Positions 32,761 through 42,686 are shown, counted from the first letter of the stretch. The stretch: 64,000 bases of DNA from Arthrobacter sp. StoSoilA2 (GCF_019977195.1 NZ_AP024643.1:1736001-1800000), one strand, 5' to 3'. Numbers and translations are program-made. The notes: a model not told the origin generated them from the letters alone.

Positions 32761-33292
32761 AACCGGGCCGGACCCGGAGTCCTCCGTCTCCGGCGATCCT
32801 GAGCCTGATCCCGAATCCGTGGCCCGCGCCATCGTCTTGCGGCAATTGACGATGGCGCCACGGAGTCGGCTGCAGCTGTCCCGCAAGCTGGCCGAGCGGA
32901 ATGTCCCTCCGGATGTTGCTGAGGCTGTGCTGGACCGCTTCGAGGAAGTCCAGCTCATTGACGACGCTGAGTTTGCCAGAATGTGGGTGCGCAGCCGCTC
33001 CCAAAGCAGAAAACTGGCCAAAGGTGCCATTCGCCGTGAGCTGACGGAGAAGGGTATCGAGCTCGATGATGCCGAGGAAGCACTCTCACAGCTCAGCGAT
33101 GAAGACGAGGAAATCGCCGCTCGTGAGCTCGTTGAGCGCAAACTGAGGCCAGGCGTGGATCTCTCCGATCGTGCAGAACGTGACAAGTACACCCGTAGGC
33201 TGGCATCCATGCTGGCCCGGAAGGGCTATGCCCCTTCGATGGCCTTCCGGATCGTCGGTGAGGTACTTGCCCAAGCCGGTACCCTTGAGTAG
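32750..33292 (+). CDS. recX: Regulatory protein RecX
   Basis: Binds the RecA filament and limits its activity. 180 residues with three RecX helical repeats (ARAIVLRQLTMAPRSRLQLSRKL, VLDRFEEVQLIDDAEFARMWV, RRLASMLARKGYAPSMAFRIV). TTG start inside the end of recA, so its output is tied to recA translation. The stop shares one base with the miaB GTG. Confidence 0.93.
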   Translation: MTARTGPDPESSVSGDPEPDPESVARAIVLRQLTMAPRSRLQLSRKLAERNVPPDVAEAVLDRFEEVQLIDDAEFARMWVRSRSQSRKLAKGAIRRELTEKGIELDDAEEALSQLSDEDEEIAARELVERKLRPGVDLSDRAERDKYTRRLASMLARKGYAPSMAFRIVGEVLAQAGTLE

Positions 33293-34920
33293 TGAGTTTG
33301 ACCATTCCTTCCCCCTCAGCAGAAACCACGCCTTCGGCCGTAGCATTGGCAACCAATGCTGATGCCCAAGTGACGGATGTCCGTGCCCCGATGGAATCTG
33401 CCGCGTTTGAACCTGCGCCGTCTGAATCTGCCCCGTTTGAACCGAGGACGTATCAGGTCCGCACTTTCGGCTGCCAGATGAACGTCCACGATTCCGAGCG
33501 TATGGCTGGCCTCCTTGAGGATGCTGGTTACGTGCCCGCCGAGGGTGAGGTTGCGGACATCGTGGTGTTCAACACGTGCGCCGTTCGGGAAAATGCCGAC
33601 CACAAGCTTTATGGAAACCTTGGCCAGCTTCGGCAGGTCAAGGCAGCCAACCCTGGCATGCAGATCGCCGTGGGCGGTTGCCTCGCCCAGAAGGACCGGG
33701 AAACCATCGTCAAGAAGGCTCCTTGGGTGGACGCTGTGTTTGGCACCCACAATGTAGGAGCACTTCCGGCACTGCTGAAGCGGGCGCGGCACAACAACGA
33801 GGCCCAGCTCGAAATTCTGGAGTCCCTGGACGTCTTCCCGTCCACGCTCCCCACCAAGCGCGACTCCGTCTATTCCGGTTGGGTTTCGATTTCAGTAGGT
33901 TGCAACAACACCTGCACGTTCTGCATCGTGCCATCGCTCCGCGGCAAGGAGAAGGATCGGCGTCCCGGAGAAATCCTGGCCGAAATTCAGGCCTTGGTGG
34001 ACGACGGCGCCGTGGAAGTTACGTTGCTGGGCCAGAACGTGAACTCCTACGGGGTTGAGTTCGGTGACCGCTTGGCCTTCTCAAAGCTTCTGCGTGCATG
34101 TGGTGAGATCGAAGGCCTTGAACGCGTACGCTTCACCAGCCCGCATCCGGCAGCGTTTACGGACGACGTCATTGATGCGATGGCCGAGACACCCAACGTG
34201 ATGCCGCAGTTGCACATGCCCCTGCAATCGGGCTCGGACAAGGTACTCAAGGATATGCGGCGCTCGTACCGTTCCAGCAAGTTCCTTGGCATCCTGGACA
34301 AGGTGCGTGAGCGGATTCCCAATGCGGCCATCACTACGGACATCATTGTTGGCTTCCCCGGAGAAACCGAAGAGGATTTCCAAGCGACGCTCGACGTCGT
34401 CGAGAAATCGCGGTTTGCCTCAGCCTTCACCTTCCAGTACTCCAAACGGCCTGGTACGCCTGCTGCCGAGCTCCCGGAGCAACTTCCCAAAGCAGTGGTC
34501 CAGGAGCGTTTCGAAAGGCTGACCGCCCTTCAGGACCGAATCGCCGCGGAGGAGAACGCAAAGCAGCTGGGTCGCCGTGTGGAGATTCTGGTGACAGCGC
34601 AGTCGGGCCGCAAAGCAGAGGAAACGCACCGGTTGTCCGGCCGGTCCAAGGATCAGCGACTCGTTCACTTCTCGGTACCTGATGGTGCGGAAACCCCCCG
34701 CCCAGGTGACTTTGTCACCGTGACCATTACCGAAGCCGCGGCATTCCACCTGGTTGCCGATCCTGCCGGCCTGGACGATTACATGTTGCGCCGGTCAAGG
34801 GCTGGTGACGCCTGGGATCGTTCGCAGGCAGACTCCTGCGGTGTTCCGAGCGCGGGTGCGGCGTCGGGCAGTAAAGGCGTGTCTTTGGGCATGCCGTCGC
34901 TGCCTGTTCGCGGCGCCTAA
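33292..34920 (+). CDS. miaB: tRNA-2-methylthio-N6-dimethylallyladenosine synthase
   Basis: Radical SAM methylthiotransferase acting on A37 of tRNAs. 542 residues. The UPF0004 domain begins at about residue 50 (YQVRTFGCQMNVHDSER) with Cys also in FNTCAVREN and VGGCLAQKD; the SAM cluster is in CNNTCTFCIVP; a TRAM domain follows at the end. The first about 48 residues are a Ser/Ala/Pro/Glu stretch with an imperfect ESAPFEP repeat, so translation may start at an internal codon instead of the GTG at 33292. Confidence 0.94.
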   Translation: MSLTIPSPSAETTPSAVALATNADAQVTDVRAPMESAAFEPAPSESAPFEPRTYQVRTFGCQMNVHDSERMAGLLEDAGYVPAEGEVADIVVFNTCAVRENADHKLYGNLGQLRQVKAANPGMQIAVGGCLAQKDRETIVKKAPWVDAVFGTHNVGALPALLKRARHNNEAQLEILESLDVFPSTLPTKRDSVYSGWVSISVGCNNTCTFCIVPSLRGKEKDRRPGEILAEIQALVDDGAVEVTLLGQNVNSYGVEFGDRLAFSKLLRACGEIEGLERVRFTSPHPAAFTDDVIDAMAETPNVMPQLHMPLQSGSDKVLKDMRRSYRSSKFLGILDKVRERIPNAAITTDIIVGFPGETEEDFQATLDVVEKSRFASAFTFQYSKRPGTPAAELPEQLPKAVVQERFERLTALQDRIAAEENAKQLGRRVEILVTAQSGRKAEETHRLSGRSKDQRLVHFSVPDGAETPRPGDFVTVTITEAAAFHLVADPAGLDDYMLRRSRAGDAWDRSQADSCGVPSAGAASGSKGVSLGMPSLPVRGA

Positions 34921-34940
34921 CGCCCATTATTCGAGGTCGA

Positions 34941-35846
34941 ATGGCTCCCTCCCATGCCGCGCCGCCGGTCATCGCAGTCGTAGGCCCCACCGGTTCCGGT
35001 AAATCGGACCTGGGCGTCGAGCTGGCCCTTGCCCTCGATGGTGAGGTCATCAACGCTGATGCCTTGCAGTTCTATCGGGGCATGGACATCGGGACGGCCA
35101 AGATCACTGTGGACGAGCGCAGGGGTGTGCCACACCATCTGCTGGACACAAAGGATGTCACGGAGGAAGCCAGCGTGGCGGACTTCCAGGCGGAATGCCG
35201 CGCCGTCATTAGTGACGTGCACGCCCGCGGCAAGCGCGCCATCATGGTGGGGGGTTCTGGCCTCTATGTGCGGGCCGCCCTGGATGTTCTGGAGTTTCCC
35301 GGCACGGACCCTGTCTTGCGAAAACGGCTTGAGGACGAATGGGAAACGTTCGGTCTGGCGCCGTTGCGGGCCCGGCTTGAAAAGGTGGATCCCATCTCGG
35401 CGGGGCGTCTGGGGGATGCCCGGCGGGTGATCAGGGCCTTGGAGGTCTACGAAATGACGGGACGGCCGTTCAGCTCGTTCATGCCGCAACGCGAGTACTT
35501 CCAGCCGGCCATACAGATTGGCCTGGCTGTGGAACGGGAGGTTCTGCGGGAGAGGCTTGCGCTCCGCGTACACCGGATGGTGGATGCGGGCTTGCTCCAG
35601 GAAGTGGAACGCCTTGATGCGGCTGGGCTGCGGCACGGCAAGACGGCCTCGCGTGCCTTGGGATATGCGCAGTTCCTCAGGGTGCTCGACGTCGAAGCCA
35701 CTATCCCGGAGGCAGCTGAGGAAACCATTGTGGCCACGCGGCAGTTCGCCCGGCGGCAATTGACCTGGTTTCGGGCCGATCCCCGCATCGCCTGGCTTGA
35801 TTGGCAGGACCCTGACCTTGTGTCCAAGGCAGTGGCGCTGGCCTAG
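34941..35846 (+). CDS. miaA: tRNA dimethylallyltransferase
   Basis: Prenylates A37 of UNN-reading tRNAs, producing the substrate of MiaB. 301 residues. P-loop VVGPTGSGKSDLGVELA, then INADALQFYRGMDIGTAKI, GGSGLYVRA, and the C-terminal ATRQFARRQLTWFR. It follows miaB by 20 nt with GAGGT before the ATG. Confidence 0.97.
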   Translation: MAPSHAAPPVIAVVGPTGSGKSDLGVELALALDGEVINADALQFYRGMDIGTAKITVDERRGVPHHLLDTKDVTEEASVADFQAECRAVISDVHARGKRAIMVGGSGLYVRAALDVLEFPGTDPVLRKRLEDEWETFGLAPLRARLEKVDPISAGRLGDARRVIRALEVYEMTGRPFSSFMPQREYFQPAIQIGLAVEREVLRERLALRVHRMVDAGLLQEVERLDAAGLRHGKTASRALGYAQFLRVLDVEATIPEAAEETIVATRQFARRQLTWFRADPRIAWLDWQDPDLVSKAVALA

Positions 35847-35896
35847 CCGCACCGCCACTCCCATACAGCAATTTCTGACCGAACCTGCCCGGCGGG

Positions 35897-35902
35897 TAGC
35901 CT
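35897..35902 (+). promoter_or_regulatory. -10 box of leaderless dapF
   Basis: TAGCCT, 6 nt, then ATG at 35909, identical in layout to pgsA and moaA. Confidence 0.6.
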
Positions 35903-35908
35903 AGTCCC

Positions 35909-36877
35909 ATGGATCAAACCGCCGCAGTTCCCGCCCAGCAGTCCGCCGCTGCCGGTGCCACCGAGTCCACTGCCAGCCTTTCCGGTTTGGCGTTTTCCAA
36001 GGGCCATGGAACGGGTAATGATTTCGTCCTGATTGCTGATCCGGGTGCTGTCCACGAGATTTCTCCAGAGCAGGTAGCACAGCTGTGCGACAGGCATCGG
36101 GGGATTGGTGGTGACGGTCTTATCCGGGCTGTCCCCTCGCGGTATTTGCCCGAAGGCCGCATCCTGCTTGAGCAGGACGCCTCTGCCGAATGGTTCATGG
36201 ACTATCGAAACGGCGATGGTTCGCTCTCCGAGATGTGCGGCAACGGTGTCCGAGTGTTCGTGCACTTCCTGATCGACCAAGGCCTGGTTGAGCTCGGGCC
36301 GGGTCAGTCCTTGACCATCGGAACACGTGGCGGCATCAAGAAGATTGTGCGCACGTCCGGCGGTTATGCCGTGGATATGGGCCCATGGGAATTCATCTTC
36401 CCTGCAGAAGCACAAAGCAAAGCCATGGATGCTTTGGTCAGCGCAGATGGTCTGGAGGTGGCCCGGCCCGGGCTGTCGGTCAGCATGGGCAACCCGCACA
36501 CGGTGGTAGCACTTGCTGAGCTCAGTGAGCTCGCCGCCACGAAACTGTTCACAGCTCCGGTCGTGGATCCCAAGCCTGCCAATGGCACCAACGTCGAGTT
36601 CGTGGTGCCCGCTGAACCGCTGGTCCACGACGGTGTGGGAAGTATCACCATGCGCGTCCACGAGCGCGGCGTAGGCGAGACGCAATCGTGTGGCACCGGT
36701 GCGTGTGCGGCCGCCGTCGCAATACGTCACTGGGCTGGCAGCAGCGCCCCCAATGCCTGGCAGGTCAACGTTCCCGGCGGCGTAGTGGAAGTGAAGTTCT
36801 TCCCCGGCGAGGACGGCCGCGAACACGTTGAGCTCAGCGGGCCGGCGGTCATTGTGGCTAGTGGGACGCTTTCCTGA
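35909..36877 (+). CDS. dapF: Diaminopimelate epimerase
   Basis: Interconverts LL- and meso-diaminopimelate for lysine and peptidoglycan. 322 residues. GHGTGNDFVLI at the start; first catalytic Cys in SEMCGNGVRVF, second in TQSCGTGACAAAV. About 25 Ala/Ser-rich residues precede the fold. Its last 20 bases overlap the convergent methyltransferase gene. Confidence 0.97.
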   Translation: MDQTAAVPAQQSAAAGATESTASLSGLAFSKGHGTGNDFVLIADPGAVHEISPEQVAQLCDRHRGIGGDGLIRAVPSRYLPEGRILLEQDASAEWFMDYRNGDGSLSEMCGNGVRVFVHFLIDQGLVELGPGQSLTIGTRGGIKKIVRTSGGYAVDMGPWEFIFPAEAQSKAMDALVSADGLEVARPGLSVSMGNPHTVVALAELSELAATKLFTAPVVDPKPANGTNVEFVVPAEPLVHDGVGSITMRVHERGVGETQSCGTGACAAAVAIRHWAGSSAPNAWQVNVPGGVVEVKFFPGEDGREHVELSGPAVIVASGTLS

Positions 36878-37472
36878 CCCGAAGGATCCTGAAGGACTTG
36901 GAAGTGCTTTCCCGGGAGACTGTGTAGGACTTGTCCAGTTCGTTGGCCAGCCAGCGTTGGAGTGAGTCCGAGCCCAGGTTCTTCTGGACCACCATCCATG
37001 CGTTGCCGCCCGGTGCCAGCCGGGGCAGCCACGTCAGGAGAAGCGAGTGCAGCTCGTCCTTGCCGATGCGGATGGGCGGGTTGGACCAGATCGTGTCGAA
37101 TTCGACGCCGGGATCTACCTCCTGCGGGAGGCTGGCCTTCACGTTGTTCAAGCCCAGGGAAACGGCGTTTTCATTGGTCAGGGCGATGCAGCGCTCGTTG
37201 ACGTCCACGGCATAGACCTGTGCATGGGGCGCCATGAGCCCCATGGTGAGGGCAATAGGGCCCCAACCGCACCCGATATCCAGCAGGTTGCCCCGGGGCG
37301 AGGGCGGTGGAACCTCGGCCAGAAGGACCTTGGTGCCTTTGTCCACACCGTCGGGGCTGAAGATGCCCGACGAGGTCTGCACCTGACGGGTAGCTCCAGC
37401 CAGTTCCACAGTGAGGGGCTTGCGGGTAAACGGACCGGCCGGTTGGGCGCTGAAATAGTGTGCAGACTCCAT
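36858..37472 (-). CDS. Class I SAM methyltransferase (RsmC/RsmG-like, MTS domain)
   Basis: 204 residues from the ATG at 37472 (MESAHYFSAQPAG), the usual family start; a -10-like TAATCT lies 8 nt upstream. An in-frame ATG at 37559 is less likely. SAM-binding LLDIGCGWGPIAL and the catalytic NPPIRIGK mark an N6-adenine or N2-guanine methyltransferase of the MTS type. The likely target is rRNA, but this is by family analogy only. Confidence 0.82.
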   Translation of the reverse strand: MESAHYFSAQPAGPFTRKPLTVELAGATRQVQTSSGIFSPDGVDKGTKVLLAEVPPPSPRGNLLDIGCGWGPIALTMGLMAPHAQVYAVDVNERCIALTNENAVSLGLNNVKASLPQEVDPGVEFDTIWSNPPIRIGKDELHSLLLTWLPRLAPGGNAWMVVQKNLGSDSLQRWLANELDKSYTVSRESTSKSFRILRVRKASH

Positions 37473-37874
37473 AATTTGCCAGATTAGTTGGCTTCCGGCG
37501 GCTTGGGAAACTGCCCTCGGGCCGGGACGGTTTGACAGTGCTGCTAATGTGGAAGGCATGTTCTTGATCTTTGAGTAATCAGCCCGAGCCGGCCAAACAG
37601 TCGGCAAGGCACCTGCCCGCGATGCAGGCCCGCTTGGCACATCAGCCCGGCGCATGGCCATTCCGCCCGCAGGTTCCGTCCGGCAGACTCCGCATCTCCC
37701 GTTGTTGGTGGATCGCGGTTGCTCAGTAGAACATGTCCCACCCAGCTGTCGCGAAAGCAGTGGCCCAGCCATCTGCCGTCAGCGCCTGGCTTCTGGATTG
37801 GCGACGAATTCTCCTGCAGGACAGGACCTCCCGCGGACCAACCCGCTCGATTCAAGCACCACAGGAGGCCCTAT
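37473..37874. other. 402-bp gap before hflX without a recognisable gene
   Basis: Between the methyltransferase start and the hflX ribosome site I see no convincing gene. Short plus-strand frames exist but have poor codon use. The region holds the methyltransferase promoter and presumably a long hflX leader; no known riboswitch pattern is evident. Confidence 0.5.
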
Positions 37875-39527
37875 ATGGCCGAAGCCCGTCAGCCCACCGC
37901 GAATACCGTCCCATTGGACACCAAACAGCACTATTCTGGATATGCCGAACAGTCTAAGGAGACCATGACCACCCAGAAGCACTCCGGATCCGATTCCGAC
38001 GCCCAGGACATGAGTCCTGAACAAATCCAGGCCGTCATTGACCGGATTCTTTCCAAGGATGTACCCGCACAGGCATCCGATGACAATGATGCCAAGGGCG
38101 TTTTCGGCAGGGCACAAGCGATCTCCACGCTTGACCACGAACACAGCATTTACGACGGCGACCAGGAAGACCTGGCCGAGCGTCGTGCACTTCGCCGTAC
38201 AGCGGGCCTTTCCACCGAACTCGAAGACGTCACAGAGGTCGAATACCGGCAGCTGCGCCTGGAACGCGTCGTCCTGGCCGGCCTGTGGACAGAAGGCACC
38301 TTGGCTGACGCCGAGAATTCGCTTCGCGAACTCGCAGCACTGGCAGAGACTGCCGGATCAGAGGTCCTTGACGGACTGGTTCAGCGCCGTACGAAACCGG
38401 ATCCCGGAACGTTCCTGGGGTCGGGCAAGGCCCAGGAACTCAAGGACATCGTGGCTGCCACGGGAGCCGATACCGTTGTGGTGGACACCGAGCTTTCCCC
38501 CTCGCAGCGACGCGGACTTGAGGACATCGTCAAGGTCAAGGTGGTGGACAGGACCACGCTGATCCTGGATATCTTCGCGCAGCATGCAAAGAGCCGTGAA
38601 GGCAAGGCACAAGTTGAGCTCGCACAGCTTGAGTACCTGCTCCCCAGGCTTCGTGGTTGGGGTGACTCCATGTCCCGCCAGGCCGGTGGCCAGGTGGGTG
38701 GAGCCGGCGCCGGTATGGGTTCCCGTGGTCCCGGTGAAACAAAGATCGAGCTCGACCGCCGCAGGATCCGGACGCGCATGGCCAAGCTTCGCCGGGAGAT
38801 TGCCGCCATGAAGCCTGCGCGCGAGACCAAGCGGGCCAACCGCCGTCGTAACGCCGTACCTTCGGTTGCGATTGCCGGCTATACCAACGCTGGTAAGTCC
38901 TCGCTCCTGAACCGGCTGACCGATGCTGGAGTGCTGGTGGAAAACGCGCTGTTCGCCACCCTGGACCCGACGGTCAGGAAGGCGCAAACGCCGGACGGCA
39001 TCGGCTACACGCTGGCCGACACCGTTGGGTTCGTCCGCTCGCTGCCTACGCAACTGGTGGAAGCCTTCCGTTCCACGCTGGAGGAAGTAGCCGACGCAGA
39101 CCTGATCCTGCATGTCGTGGACGCCTCCCATCCCGACCCGGAAGGGCAAATCGCGGCAGTGCGTGCTGTCTTCACCGAGGTCGACGCCCGCAAGGTCCCC
39201 GAAATCATCGTCCTGAACAAAGTGGACGTGGCTGATCCTTTCGTAGTGGAACGCCTGAAGCAGAAGGAGCCGCGGCACGCCGTGGTTTCCACGCGCACAG
39301 GCCAGGGCATTCCTGAGCTCCTGGAAGAGATCAGCCGGTCCATTCCCCGGCCGGGAGTCCGCCTCGAAGTGTTGATCCCGTACGACCGCGGTGACATGGT
39401 CAACAAGCTGCACAACTCCGATTCGGAAATCCTGAGCCTCGAGCACGAGGAAAACGGAACCCGCGTGGTGGCCATGGTCCGTGAGGGATTGGCGGCCGAA
39501 CTGGAGTCATTCGTCAGCAATGGTTGA
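37875..39527 (+). CDS. hflX: Ribosome-associated GTPase HflX
   Basis: GTPase that splits stalled or hibernating ribosomes. 550 residues from the ATG at 37875, preceded by AGGAGG at 6-nt spacing. A second ATG at 37965, with TAAGGAG, would give 520 residues and a more usual N-terminus. The HflX domain includes FLGSGKAQELK and GAGMGSRGPGETKIELDRR. The G domain has AGYTNAGKSSL, DTVGFV and NKVD. It overlaps the next gene by 8 nt. Confidence 0.94.
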   Translation: MAEARQPTANTVPLDTKQHYSGYAEQSKETMTTQKHSGSDSDAQDMSPEQIQAVIDRILSKDVPAQASDDNDAKGVFGRAQAISTLDHEHSIYDGDQEDLAERRALRRTAGLSTELEDVTEVEYRQLRLERVVLAGLWTEGTLADAENSLRELAALAETAGSEVLDGLVQRRTKPDPGTFLGSGKAQELKDIVAATGADTVVVDTELSPSQRRGLEDIVKVKVVDRTTLILDIFAQHAKSREGKAQVELAQLEYLLPRLRGWGDSMSRQAGGQVGGAGAGMGSRGPGETKIELDRRRIRTRMAKLRREIAAMKPARETKRANRRRNAVPSVAIAGYTNAGKSSLLNRLTDAGVLVENALFATLDPTVRKAQTPDGIGYTLADTVGFVRSLPTQLVEAFRSTLEEVADADLILHVVDASHPDPEGQIAAVRAVFTEVDARKVPEIIVLNKVDVADPFVVERLKQKEPRHAVVSTRTGQGIPELLEEISRSIPRPGVRLEVLIPYDRGDMVNKLHNSDSEILSLEHEENGTRVVAMVREGLAAELESFVSNG

Positions 39528-41577
39528 GAAGGTGGCGGCGGACGTCGTCGAGTCGGTGGGGGAGAAGTTCACCCTCGAACTGTTGGACAAAGCTGTTGCC
39601 GGGATGGGCGGTCAAAGCCGTTCAGGCCAGCACGAGATGGCCAGGCAAGTCACCAAGGCCATCGAGTCCGGTGAACATTTGTTGGTCCAGGCTGGAACGG
39701 GAACGGGTAAGTCCTTGGCGTACCTGATTCCGTTGATCGCCCATTCCATGGACAGCAACAAACCGACGCTTGTGTCCACCGCTACCTTGGCCCTGCAAAC
39801 GCAGATTGTTGGCAGGGACCTGCCCCGGCTGTTGGAGACCATAAGCCCGGCCCTTGAGCGTCCCGTGAACGTGGCGCTCGTTAAGGGCCGGGCAAATTAT
39901 GTTTGCCTGCAAAAGCTGGAGGGCGGCTTCCCCAGCGAAGAGCCGTCCGAGGGGCAACTTTTTTCCCTGGGTGAGGACACCAGCGTTCCCCATTTCGCAG
40001 CGGCGGTTGGCGGCCCGTCGTCGCAATTGGGCAAGGAAGTGGTCCGGCTCCGTGAATGGGCCGAAAAGACGGCCACTGGCGACCGCGATGAACTGATGCC
40101 GGGTGTCACCGACCGCGCCTGGAGGCAGGTCTCCGTGACGTCCATGGAGTGCCTGGGAGCGCAAAAATGTCCGCTTGCCGAGGAATGCTTCAGCGAGCAG
40201 GCACGGGCCCGGGCGGCTGAGGCTGACGTCGTGGTGACCAACCATGCCATGCTGGCCGTCAGTGCCTTCGAAGGCCTTGCTGTCCTGCCCGAGTACGACG
40301 TCGTTGTGGTTGACGAAGCACATGAGCTGCAGGACCGGGTCACGGGAGCTGTGACAGGTCAGCTGTCCGTGGCAATGGTGCATGCTGCGGCTTCGAGCGC
40401 GCGCAAACACACCGCTATTACCGTAGACGCCCTGAACGCGGCCGCCGATCGATTGGACATGGCCATTGCCGGTGTCCCCAACGGACTGCTGCCCAATGGG
40501 CTAAACGACGAACAACTGGACTGCCTGGACCAGCTGCGCGATGCCACACGCGCCGCATTGTCCGACTCGAAAACCGACTCTTCAAACGCGGTCGACGGCG
40601 GGAGGCAGCTTGCGCGCTCACGGCTCATGCTCATTCTGGAACTGTGCGAGCGGATGCTCGCAGCCAAGGAGAACCGTGAAGTGGTGTGGTTCTCCAGAAA
40701 CAGCACCTTCGATCCCCAGCAGGGATACTCACACCCGGACGAGACCGCGCCCGCACTGATCAACATCGCCCCGCTTAGCGTTGCCGGCCGCCTGCGGGAG
40801 GGCCTTTTCGCGGGGCACACAGTGGTGCTTACTTCTGCCACGCTGGCCATTGGATCTGCCTTTGAACCCGCAGCCGGTGGCCTGGGGCTTATTGGAGATG
40901 GGGCGCCAAGCTGGACCGGGTTGGACGTCGGGTCACCTTTTGATTATCCGAAGCAGGGTGTGCTCTACGTGGCCAAGCACCTGCCCAAGCCCGGCAGGGG
41001 CACTTCACCCGAGGCCCTGGATGAGCTTGAAGACCTCATCCGTGCATCCGGTGGGGGAGCCCTGTGCCTGTTCTCATCGCGTCGGGCGGCCGAAGAAGCT
41101 GCAGATGCCATGCGCCCACGGCTGGATGTGGACATCCTCTGCCAGGGAGAATCCACCATGGCAGCACTGGTGAAGCAATTTGCCGATGAACCGGACACCT
41201 GCCTCTTCGGCACCATGTCCCTGTGGCAGGGCGTCGACGTCCCTGGCGGTTCATGCCGCCTTGTGGTGATTGACCGCATTCCGTTCCCGAGGCCCGATGA
41301 CCCGCTAATGACCGCACGCTCACGGGCCGTTGCACAGTCCGGGGGCAACGGGTTCATGGCGGTGTCGGCTACGCATGCGGCAATTCGTCTTGCACAGGGA
41401 GCAGGACGCCTCATTCGTTCCACCGGCGACAAAGGCGTGGTGGCCGTCCTGGACTCACGGCTTTCCACCGAACGGTACGGCGGGTTCCTGCGTGCCGCTT
41501 TGCCGCCATTTTGGGCAACGACGGACCGCAACGTGGTGCGCGGCGTCCTGGAACGCCTGGGCGCAAAGAAAACGTAG
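39520..41577 (+). CDS. DinG/XPD-type ATP-dependent DNA helicase
   Basis: 685 residues. Superfamily 2 helicase: Walker A AGTGTGKSLAYL, DEAH box in VVVDEAHELQD, and the C-terminal QGAGRLIRS. A Cys set compatible with the XPD-type Fe-S cluster lies between (VCLQK, then ECLGAQKCPLAEECF). Probably unwinds R-loops or damaged-DNA structures. It is coupled to hflX and convergent with lexA, but no LexA box precedes it. Confidence 0.9.
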   Translation: MVEKVAADVVESVGEKFTLELLDKAVAGMGGQSRSGQHEMARQVTKAIESGEHLLVQAGTGTGKSLAYLIPLIAHSMDSNKPTLVSTATLALQTQIVGRDLPRLLETISPALERPVNVALVKGRANYVCLQKLEGGFPSEEPSEGQLFSLGEDTSVPHFAAAVGGPSSQLGKEVVRLREWAEKTATGDRDELMPGVTDRAWRQVSVTSMECLGAQKCPLAEECFSEQARARAAEADVVVTNHAMLAVSAFEGLAVLPEYDVVVVDEAHELQDRVTGAVTGQLSVAMVHAAASSARKHTAITVDALNAAADRLDMAIAGVPNGLLPNGLNDEQLDCLDQLRDATRAALSDSKTDSSNAVDGGRQLARSRLMLILELCERMLAAKENREVVWFSRNSTFDPQQGYSHPDETAPALINIAPLSVAGRLREGLFAGHTVVLTSATLAIGSAFEPAAGGLGLIGDGAPSWTGLDVGSPFDYPKQGVLYVAKHLPKPGRGTSPEALDELEDLIRASGGGALCLFSSRRAAEEAADAMRPRLDVDILCQGESTMAALVKQFADEPDTCLFGTMSLWQGVDVPGGSCRLVVIDRIPFPRPDDPLMTARSRAVAQSGGNGFMAVSATHAAIRLAQGAGRLIRSTGDKGVVAVLDSRLSTERYGGFLRAALPPFWATTDRNVVRGVLERLGAKKT

Positions 41578-41586
41578 GCGAACTCC

Positions 41587-42363
41587 CTAGAGGGAGCGCA
41601 GTACCGAGACGACCTTGCCCATGATGGTGGCCTGGTCTCCAAGTATCGGTTCGTACTGCGTGTTCTGGGGGAGCAGCCATGTGTGGCCGTCCCGCTGGCG
41701 GAAGGTTTTTACCGTGGCTTCGTCATCCAGGAGCGCTGCCACGATATCGCCGTTGATGGCGTCATTCTGGCGGCGGACAACCACCCAGTCACCGTCACAA
41801 ATTGCGGCATCGATCATTGAGTCCCCAGCGACCTTCAGCATGAACAGTTCGCCGTGGCCCACCAGTTGCCGGGGCAGGGGCAGGACATCCTCAATAGTCT
41901 GGTCGGCGAGGATGGGCCCACCGGCAGCAATGCGTCCAACCAGGGGTACCATCGCGGTGTCGCTGGCGCTGGCCAGTTCCGTCACGGCGAGTCCGCCTGC
42001 GCTGCGGAGTGTAGTAGCTGCTTCCACTCCGGGAATTGTCCCGCCGTCAAGGGTCAAAGGCATGAGTACTTCCATGGCGCGGGGGCGCTTGGGATCTCTG
42101 CGCAAGTAGCCGAGCTTCTCCAACTGGGAGAGCTGGTGCGTGACGCTGGAGAGGCTCGCGAGACCCACGGTGTCGCCAATTTCGCGCATGCTGGGCGGAT
42201 ACCCGTTGTCATTGACAGACCGCTGGATGGTTTCCAGGATTTTCTTCTGCCGGACAGTCAGGCTTTTGGGACTCTTTTGAGGCTGCTGGCTCCGCAGGGG
42301 TGCCCCGCCGCCGGTGGCTTTCGCTGCCATGTTCGCCAATGCCCTTCCGTTCCGCCCGGCCAC
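41587..42363 (-). CDS. lexA: LexA repressor
   Basis: SOS repressor. 258 residues from a GTG at 42363; an ATG at 42330 preceded by GGAAGG is a good alternative. N-terminal winged helix: RQKKILETIQRSVNDNGYPPSMREIGDTVGLASLSSV. Cleavage site Ala-Gly in RIAAGGPILA. Catalytic Ser in VAGDSMIDAAI and Lys in EATVKTFR. Divergent from the LysM gene with a LexA box between, so it is likely autoregulated. Confidence 0.98.
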   Translation of the reverse strand: MAGRNGRALANMAAKATGGGAPLRSQQPQKSPKSLTVRQKKILETIQRSVNDNGYPPSMREIGDTVGLASLSSVTHQLSQLEKLGYLRRDPKRPRAMEVLMPLTLDGGTIPGVEAATTLRSAGGLAVTELASASDTAMVPLVGRIAAGGPILADQTIEDVLPLPRQLVGHGELFMLKVAGDSMIDAAICDGDWVVVRRQNDAINGDIVAALLDDEATVKTFRQRDGHTWLLPQNTQYEPILGDQATIMGKVVSVLRSL

Positions 42364-42540
42364 GGTCTGAAGTGTGCCCGGGGATGTGGGATCCGAAAAA
42401 ATGTCAGACCCTCCTGTTCCACTGAAACAGTGCCTGTTTCTTCACTCAAACCTAGGCCAGGCACAGGCGTTTATCAAACATTCGTTCTAGCGAGTCTCGA
42501 CACCGTTCGATGATAAGTGCTAAAAATGTCATAGCAAGGT

Positions 42541-42556
42541 TCGAATATGTGTTCTA
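42541..42556 (+). promoter_or_regulatory. LexA box between lexA and the LysM gene
   Basis: TCGAATATGTGTTCTA overlaps a TATAAA -10-like element of the LysM gene at 42555-42560. The rest of the 323-bp gap contains further TTCGAA and GTTCGAAC half-site motifs between 42573 and 42606, one pair (42582-42598) with a 5-nt instead of 4-nt spacer. Confidence 0.75.
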
Positions 42557-42686
42557 TAAAGGTTGAGCGCGGTTCGGATGTTCGAAGAAAGTGTTCGAAC
42601 ATTCGGGGCCGGGCTCGGCGAACACAAGGAATTGGCAGCCGGCAACGGGCATCCGATGCAGGCAATCGCTCAGAAGGGCTCAGCTC

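Noticed and set aside
37733..37957. 74-codon plus-strand frame in front of hflX
   Set aside because: No ribosome site, poor codon choice, and it runs across the hflX start in another frame.
42582..42598. Second full LexA box near lexA
   Set aside because: TCGAAGAAAGTGTTCGA has one base too many between the half-sites and was not called as a site, only noted as a half-site cluster.
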